NCBI RefSeq assembly: GCF_900101435.1
Contig: NZ_FMZH01000002.1
Coordinates: 372,001-436,000, forward strand
DNA length: 64,000 bases
Direction of reading: 5' to 3'
DNA from: Pedobacter soli
GTDB lineage: Bacteria; Bacteroidota; Bacteroidia; Sphingobacteriales; Sphingobacteriaceae
The position numbers and the translations under genes were made by a program. Position 1 is the first letter of the stretch. Each line of letters opens with the position of its first letter. Shown here piece after piece: positions 60,307-64,000 of the stretch. Under the pieces are notes generated by a model, which saw nothing but the letters and a program-made list of their open reading frames with translations, was not told the origin of the DNA and ran no database searches.

Positions 60307-60639
60307 AGCGTTGTGGTAAATAATAGATCTATAAAACTAGCATTTTAGTAAGTAAAAAAATAAAAATTGCTCATTATGCTGGTTTTTGCTTTTCGATTTT
60401 CAAATTCATTATCGAACTTTTAAAAAATGAACGACTTTACGAGCAAAATGGTAAATATCTTGAGGAAATATAAGTCTCATTTAGTAAATTAATATTACGG
60501 CCTTTTGTTTATTGAATGTCTTTTTTGATGCATCTCTGATTCGGGCGAAAATTTGGATTAAAATTTGATTAGAATCAATTAAAAAGAGAGCAGTATTTCT
60601 CGTTTTTACGCAATTTTTTTCAGATTTAATGCCCTAAAA
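60307..60639. other. Gene-free AT-rich stretch upstream of mqo
   Basis: No ORF with coding character, no repeat family and no stable hairpin was seen. The region is very AT-rich and divergent: the lipoprotein gene reads leftwards, the mqo gene rightwards. Confidence 0.6.
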
Positions 60640-60671
60640 TTCGTAGGATGTTTAAAATCGTGTTAAATTTG
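60640..60671 (+). promoter_or_regulatory. Candidate promoter of mqo
   Basis: TAAATTTG (60664-60671) matches TAnnTTTG, with a weak -33 TTCG at 60640-60643, 20 bp upstream. The mqo ATG is at 60690, giving a leader of about 15 bases. Confidence 0.5.
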
Positions 60672-60689
60672 TAACTCCTTTAGAATAAG

Positions 60690-62207
60690 ATGACAAAAAA
60701 GAAAAAGACAGTTGGTAAAACTGACGCTGATGTAATTTTAATAGGGGCGGGCATCATGAGTGCAACCCTGGGTGTTTTATTAAAACAATTAGAACCCAAT
60801 TTAAGCATTGAAATTTACGAACGTTTAGATATTGCGGCAGCAGAAAGTTCTGATGCCTGGAATAACGCCGGAACGGGACACTCTGCTTTTTGCGAATTAA
60901 ACTACACGCCCGAGAAGAAGGACGGCACGGTTGAAACAAAAAAAGCCGTTCAGATTGCCGAGCATTTCGAAGTTTCCAAACAGTTTTGGTCATACTTAGT
61001 AACAAAGGGACTGGTTTCAGATCCTTGTAATTTTATCCGCAACATTCCGCACATGAGTTTTGTTTGGGGTAAAAAGAATGTCGATTACCTGAAAAAACGC
61101 TACGATGCATTAACCCAATGCGATTTGTTTAGCGATATGCAGTATACCGAAGATACAGAACTCGTAAAAACCTGGGCACCATTAATTATGGAAGGCCGCA
61201 AAAAAAACGAGAAGGTTGCTGCAACTAAAATGGATTTAGGTACCGATGTTAACTTTGGTACGCTTACCCGCGATATGTTTAATAACCTTAAACAACAGCC
61301 TAACGTTAATTTGTTCTTCAATCACGAAATCCGCGATTTGAAAAAAAATAAGGATGGTAACTGGATTGTAAAGGTAAAAGACCTGGATAGCGGTGATAAA
61401 CGTAAGCGTGTAGCTAAATTTGTATTTATCGGTGCTGGCGGTGGCTCATTGCCATTATTAGAAAAATCTGATATTCCAGAAGGAAAAGGTTTTGGCGGTT
61501 TCCCGGTGAGCGGGCAATGGTTAAAATGTACCAACGAAGAGATTATTAAAAAACACCATGCCAAGGTTTACGGTAAAGCTGCAGTCGGTGCGCCGCCTAT
61601 GTCGGTACCACACCTGGATACCCGCATGATTAATGGCAAACAAGCTTTGTTGTTTGGCCCTTATGCAGGCTTTTCAACTAAATTCCTTAAAAATGGTTCG
61701 TTTTTAGATTTGCCAAAGTCGATTAAGTTCAACAATATCCGCCCGATGATTTCGGCCGGGTTGCACAATTTGGATTTAACGAAATATTTAATTGAGCAGG
61801 TTAGACAATCTCCTGAAGACAGGTTAGAAGCGTTAAAAGAATATTTACCAACTGCCGAATTAAAAGATTGGGAACTGGAATACGCTGGTCAAAGGGTACA
61901 GGTAATTAAAAAAGATGAGAAAAAAGGTGGTATTTTGGAATTCGGTACTGAAGTGGTAAATGCAGCCGATGGTTCTATTGCGGCTTTATTGGGTGCTTCT
62001 CCTGGTGCATCAACAGCCGTTTCTATTATGCTCGATTTATTGAACCGTTGCTTTGCAGAAGATTTAGCTACCGACGAGTGGCAGGCTAAAATCAGAGAGA
62101 TGATCCCAACTTATGGTAAAGCTTTGGCTCAGGATCCGACGCTTTGCAAAGAAACGAGAACAAGAACATCTAAGGTGTTGAAAATAGAAAATACGGTGGT
62201 TGCTTAA
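60690..62207 (+). CDS. mqo: Malate:quinone oxidoreductase
   Basis: A 505-residue FAD enzyme. It opens with the dinucleotide motif VILIGAGIMSATLGVLL (about 16-32), then SDAWNNAGTGHSAFCELNYTPE, the Mqo signature, KAVQIAEHFEVSKQFWSYLV and GLHNLDLTKYL. It oxidises malate to oxaloacetate and passes electrons to the quinone pool at the inner membrane (EC 1.1.5.4), replacing or complementing malate dehydrogenase. ATG 60690 follows a TAnnTTTG promoter. Single gene with a terminator behind it. Confidence 0.95.
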   Translation: MTKKKKTVGKTDADVILIGAGIMSATLGVLLKQLEPNLSIEIYERLDIAAAESSDAWNNAGTGHSAFCELNYTPEKKDGTVETKKAVQIAEHFEVSKQFWSYLVTKGLVSDPCNFIRNIPHMSFVWGKKNVDYLKKRYDALTQCDLFSDMQYTEDTELVKTWAPLIMEGRKKNEKVAATKMDLGTDVNFGTLTRDMFNNLKQQPNVNLFFNHEIRDLKKNKDGNWIVKVKDLDSGDKRKRVAKFVFIGAGGGSLPLLEKSDIPEGKGFGGFPVSGQWLKCTNEEIIKKHHAKVYGKAAVGAPPMSVPHLDTRMINGKQALLFGPYAGFSTKFLKNGSFLDLPKSIKFNNIRPMISAGLHNLDLTKYLIEQVRQSPEDRLEALKEYLPTAELKDWELEYAGQRVQVIKKDEKKGGILEFGTEVVNAADGSIAALLGASPGASTAVSIMLDLLNRCFAEDLATDEWQAKIREMIPTYGKALAQDPTLCKETRTRTSKVLKIENTVVA

Positions 62208-62233
62208 TATATAGCCACTAATAAATTATATCA

Positions 62234-62262
62234 AAGGTCTGTGTTTACACAGGCCTTTTTTG
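62234..62262 (+). terminator. Rho-independent terminator of mqo
   Basis: AAGGTCTGTG (62234-62243), loop TTTA, CACAGGCCTT (62248-62257), then TTTTTG. It is 27 bp after the stop codon. Confidence 0.85.
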
Positions 62263-62264
62263 TT

Positions 62265-62540
62265 GGCCTCATCGGTCGGTGGCCCACCGACCGAAATAAA
62301 GCCATATCCTTTCCGTAGAGTTAAGCGCAGCGTTTCTACGGATTGATGAATAAGATTGAGTTTATAACTCAACTTTTAAGAACGAGTCAGAGACTCTTTT
62401 CTATGCTGTAATCTGTAGAGCCCTTTGGAACTCTACAGACAGATAAAGTTCTATTCGCAACCCTATTGGTCGGTGGCCCAACGACCGAAACCGAGATCAA
62501 TAAAGCTGGTTGGTGGGCCACCAACCAGTAATAATCAAAA
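62265..62540. repeat. Four-hairpin repeat copy C (inverted) flanked by GGTCGGTGG palindromes
   Basis: The inverse of the 44511 element is at about 62312-62455, with the hairpins CCGTAGAG...CTACGG, TTGAGTTTATAACTCAA and CTGTAGAG...CTCTACAG. On both sides lie palindromes of one kind: GGTCGGTGGCCCACCGACC (62275-62293), GGTCGGTGGCCCAACGACC (62470-62488) and GGTTGGTGGGCCACCAACC (62508-62526). No coding signal. Confidence 0.8.
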
Positions 62541-62594
62541 AAGGGTATCCAATTGCTTGAATACCCTCTGTTTATCAAATTATTTTTTTATTGC

Positions 62595-62927
62595 TTAAGC
62601 TGCAATTACTTCTGCCACTTCTTCAGCAGAAATATCGCTGTGAGAAGCTTCCAATACACATTCACCGTCTTTAATTAATAAAATTTGTGGTGATTGGTGC
62701 GCAACCTGAAATATTTCGGCAATCTGGTTCGAAATATCACGGTAGCTAATCAGATCTAAAAAGAAGAGTTTAGTATCCGATGGAATCACGTCCCAGTCAA
62801 ACTCAAAATTCTTTTTAGCCATCAAGCTGATTGAGCAACGTGTGCTGTGCTTGAAAATAAGACTGTAGCCACTTGCATTTTTGATTTCTTCAAGTTGTTC
62901 TACTGAAGTTAAATTAACCCAATTCAT
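62595..62927 (-). CDS. ytxJ: Bacillithiol-system redox protein YtxJ-like
   Basis: A 110-residue thioredoxin-fold protein (DUF2847). The redox loop FKHSTRCSISLMA has one Cys in the position of the monothiol form, and the fold continues with LFFLDLISYRDISNQIAEIFQV, the cis-Pro QSPQILLIKDG and a C-terminal helix. YtxJ-type proteins are linked to bacillithiol, the low-molecular-weight thiol of this phylum, and probably reverse protein bacillithiolation. ATG 62927 starts the domain; an upstream open frame to 63062 is not conserved in character. Confidence 0.82.
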   Translation of the reverse strand: MNWVNLTSVEQLEEIKNASGYSLIFKHSTRCSISLMAKKNFEFDWDVIPSDTKLFFLDLISYRDISNQIAEIFQVAHQSPQILLIKDGECVLEASHSDISAEEVAEVIAA

Positions 62928-63013
62928 GAATATATTTATTGTTTTCAGAATAACACCTGCAGTCGAATAAAGTTCTGCAAATGACCTGAATATGAGAATT
63001 AAAAGATTGTAGA

Positions 63014-63136
63014 TTAATTTCTTCTGCGTTTTCCTTCCGGATAAGATCCGTATGCGGGACAAAGTTTAGAAGAACAAGATTCTAAAATGGTAATGGTGCA
63101 AAACACCGCCAATAATAAAATGGCTACTTTTTTCAT
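63014..63136 (-). CDS. 40-residue lipoprotein (CSSKLCPAYGSYP type)
   Basis: Minus strand, ATG 63136 to TAA 63014. The product has a signal MKKVAILLLAVFCTITILESC with lipidated Cys21 and a 19-residue mature part, CSSKLCPAYGSYPEGKRRR, plus a final Asn. The Cys-Pro-x-Tyr and basic end recur in short Bacteroidota lipoproteins as I recall. It is 86 bp upstream of the ytxJ start on the same strand. Role unknown. Too short for automatic ORF callers. Confidence 0.7.
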   Translation of the reverse strand: MKKVAILLLAVFCTITILESCSSKLCPAYGSYPEGKRRRN

Positions 63137-63246
63137 CTGTATAATTTTGTTTCAAATTGATGAAGTTTTCATGGAAATCATGATCATTTCATCAGATCGG
63201 ATTAATATTGAATCTCTAAGTTACAAATAATAATTAAAAGGCAATG

Positions 63247-63738
63247 TTAAATGTTTGCAGAAAAATCGGCCATTTTAATGGCTGTAATTGCGGCTTCATC
63301 GCCTTTATTGCCATGTTTGCCACCTGCACGATCTTGTGCCTGCTCAAGATTATTGGTAGTTAAAACTCCAAAAATTACAGGTTTGCTATATTTAATGCCA
63401 ACATTGGTTACTCCTTGTGCTACCGCATCGCAAATGAAATCGAAATGTTTGGTATCGCCCTGAATTACACAACCCAGGCAAATTACCGCATCAATATCAC
63501 TTCTTTTGCTCAATAAAATTTCGGCACCACCGGTTAATTCGAAACTGCCTGGTACAGGTAATGAAACAATGTTTTCTTCTTTTACACCATTGGCCAGCAA
63601 AGTTTTTAATGCACCATTGTACAAAGCGCCGGTAATTTCGGCATTCCACTCGGCTACGATAATACCGAATTTATAGTCTGCTCCGCTAGGAACCGTGGTA
63701 TGAGAGAAATCGGATAGATTTTTTAGTTGTGTTGACAT
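63247..63738 (-). CDS. ribH: 6,7-dimethyl-8-ribityllumazine synthase
   Basis: A 163-residue enzyme of usual length. The substrate sites are [15 protein letters not shown] (Trp/Asn), [36 protein letters not shown] with the catalytic His, and [27 protein letters not shown]. It joins 5-amino-6-ribitylaminouracil and dihydroxybutanone phosphate in riboflavin synthesis and assembles as an icosahedral or decameric shell. No other rib gene is near, and no FMN riboswitch was seen upstream. Confidence 0.95.
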   Translation of the reverse strand: MSTQLKNLSDFSHTTVPSGADYKFGIIVAEWNAEITGALYNGALKTLLANGVKEENIVSLPVPGSFELTGGAEILLSKRSDIDAVICLGCVIQGDTKHFDFICDAVAQGVTNVGIKYSKPVIFGVLTTNNLEQAQDRAGGKHGNKGDEAAITAIKMADFSANI

Positions 63739-63900
63739 GCGTGCAAAGATAAGCTTATGCTTTGAATGTTAAAAACGATAATGTTTGTAACTTGTAACAT
63801 TTAATTGGTTAATAATACATTAGTATCTAAATCAGATAAAACGCTAAACCTTTATGGAATTTCAGCGCAATGCCCATCTATATTAAAACCTCAGTTATTT

Positions 63901-64000
63901 ATGAACCTATATTTACGCTTTTTCGCTTCCGTATGCTGTGCCTTTTTACTTTCGCTAAATGTATCGGCGCAGCAATATACTTTAGATGATTTTCACCGGG
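63901..64000 (+). CDS. N-terminal part of an exported protein (3' end outside window)
   Basis: ATG 63901 opens a frame that runs off the window. The 33 visible residues are a signal peptide (FASVCCAFLLSLNVSAQQ, cleavage likely after SAQ) and the start of the mature part (YTLDDFHR). It is divergent from ribH with 162 bp between the starts. The family cannot be told from so few residues. Confidence 0.6.
   Translation, partial: MNLYLRFFASVCCAFLLSLNVSAQQYTLDDFHR

Noticed and set aside
63739..63900. FMN riboswitch near ribH
   Set aside because: The conserved FMN-element words are absent and the gap is too short and AT-rich.

Overview
The window is chromosomal DNA of a Bacteroidota bacterium, most likely a Pedobacter-like member of the Sphingobacteriaceae. 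The evidence is a SusC/SusD pair next to glycoside hydrolases, DUF4249 and FISUMP domain proteins, many short lipoproteins with a serine-rich N-terminus, a bacillithiol-type YtxJ protein, and several promoters of the TTG-N19-21-TAnnTTTG type used by this phylum. No rRNA gene, intact tRNA, phage, insertion sequence, CRISPR array or integrase was found. The assignment rests on recognised families, not on a database search.

Layout. 1-3.2 kb: tail of a GIY-YIG nuclease joined to a decayed tRNA-like sequence, then a UbiA-like membrane protein, a methyltransferase, a thioredoxin-reductase-like flavoprotein and a 54-residue membrane protein. 3.4-4.8 kb: an amino acid permease. 5.3-10.5 kb: a PadR regulator, a PspC-domain protein, an outer-membrane beta-barrel protein and a small lipoprotein, probably co-regulated. 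10.6-13.6 kb: a superfamily 2 helicase with two predicted membrane helices near its C-terminus, preceded by a short ORF. 14.2-20.6 kb: secreted or lipoprotein genes (DUF4189-FISUMP, two lipoproteins, a DUF6261-like protein, a six-repeat DUF5648-like lipoprotein) separated by long repeat-filled gaps. 20.9-24.0 kb: a FUSC transporter and an SGNH hydrolase.

24.8-41.4 kb is a polysaccharide utilisation locus and its neighbours: a propeller/Y_Y_Y sensor with a LuxR-type DNA-binding end, SusC, SusD, a GH30 and a GH5-CBM6-like enzyme (both point to a beta-glucan), then a seven-haem cytochrome, a TonB-dependent receptor with a DUF4249 lipoprotein, and a D-2-hydroxyacid dehydrogenase. 41.7-50.8 kb is on the minus strand: a large MG2/plug-type protein, a nitroreductase, an operon of two rhomboid proteases and an EEP-family hydrolase, and mutL. 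52.6-64.0 kb: a lipoprotein amidohydrolase overlapping a GH3C-like/serine hydrolase fusion, a secreted protein, a 2OG-Fe(II) oxygenase, an exported MsrA, a glyoxalase-fold protein, a helical lipoprotein, malate:quinone oxidoreductase, YtxJ, a 40-residue lipoprotein, lumazine synthase and the start of an exported protein.

The most striking feature is the intergenic DNA. Most long gaps are filled with repeats whose period is seven bases (AGTCnnn, AAAGnnn, CTTTnnn), a 21-bp (3 x 7) minisatellite of about 22 units, eight copies of a GTCATTGCGA...GAAGCAATC element, three copies of a roughly 150-bp element made of four successive hairpins, and several smaller palindromes. Two gene 3' ends merge into or are copied by these repeats.
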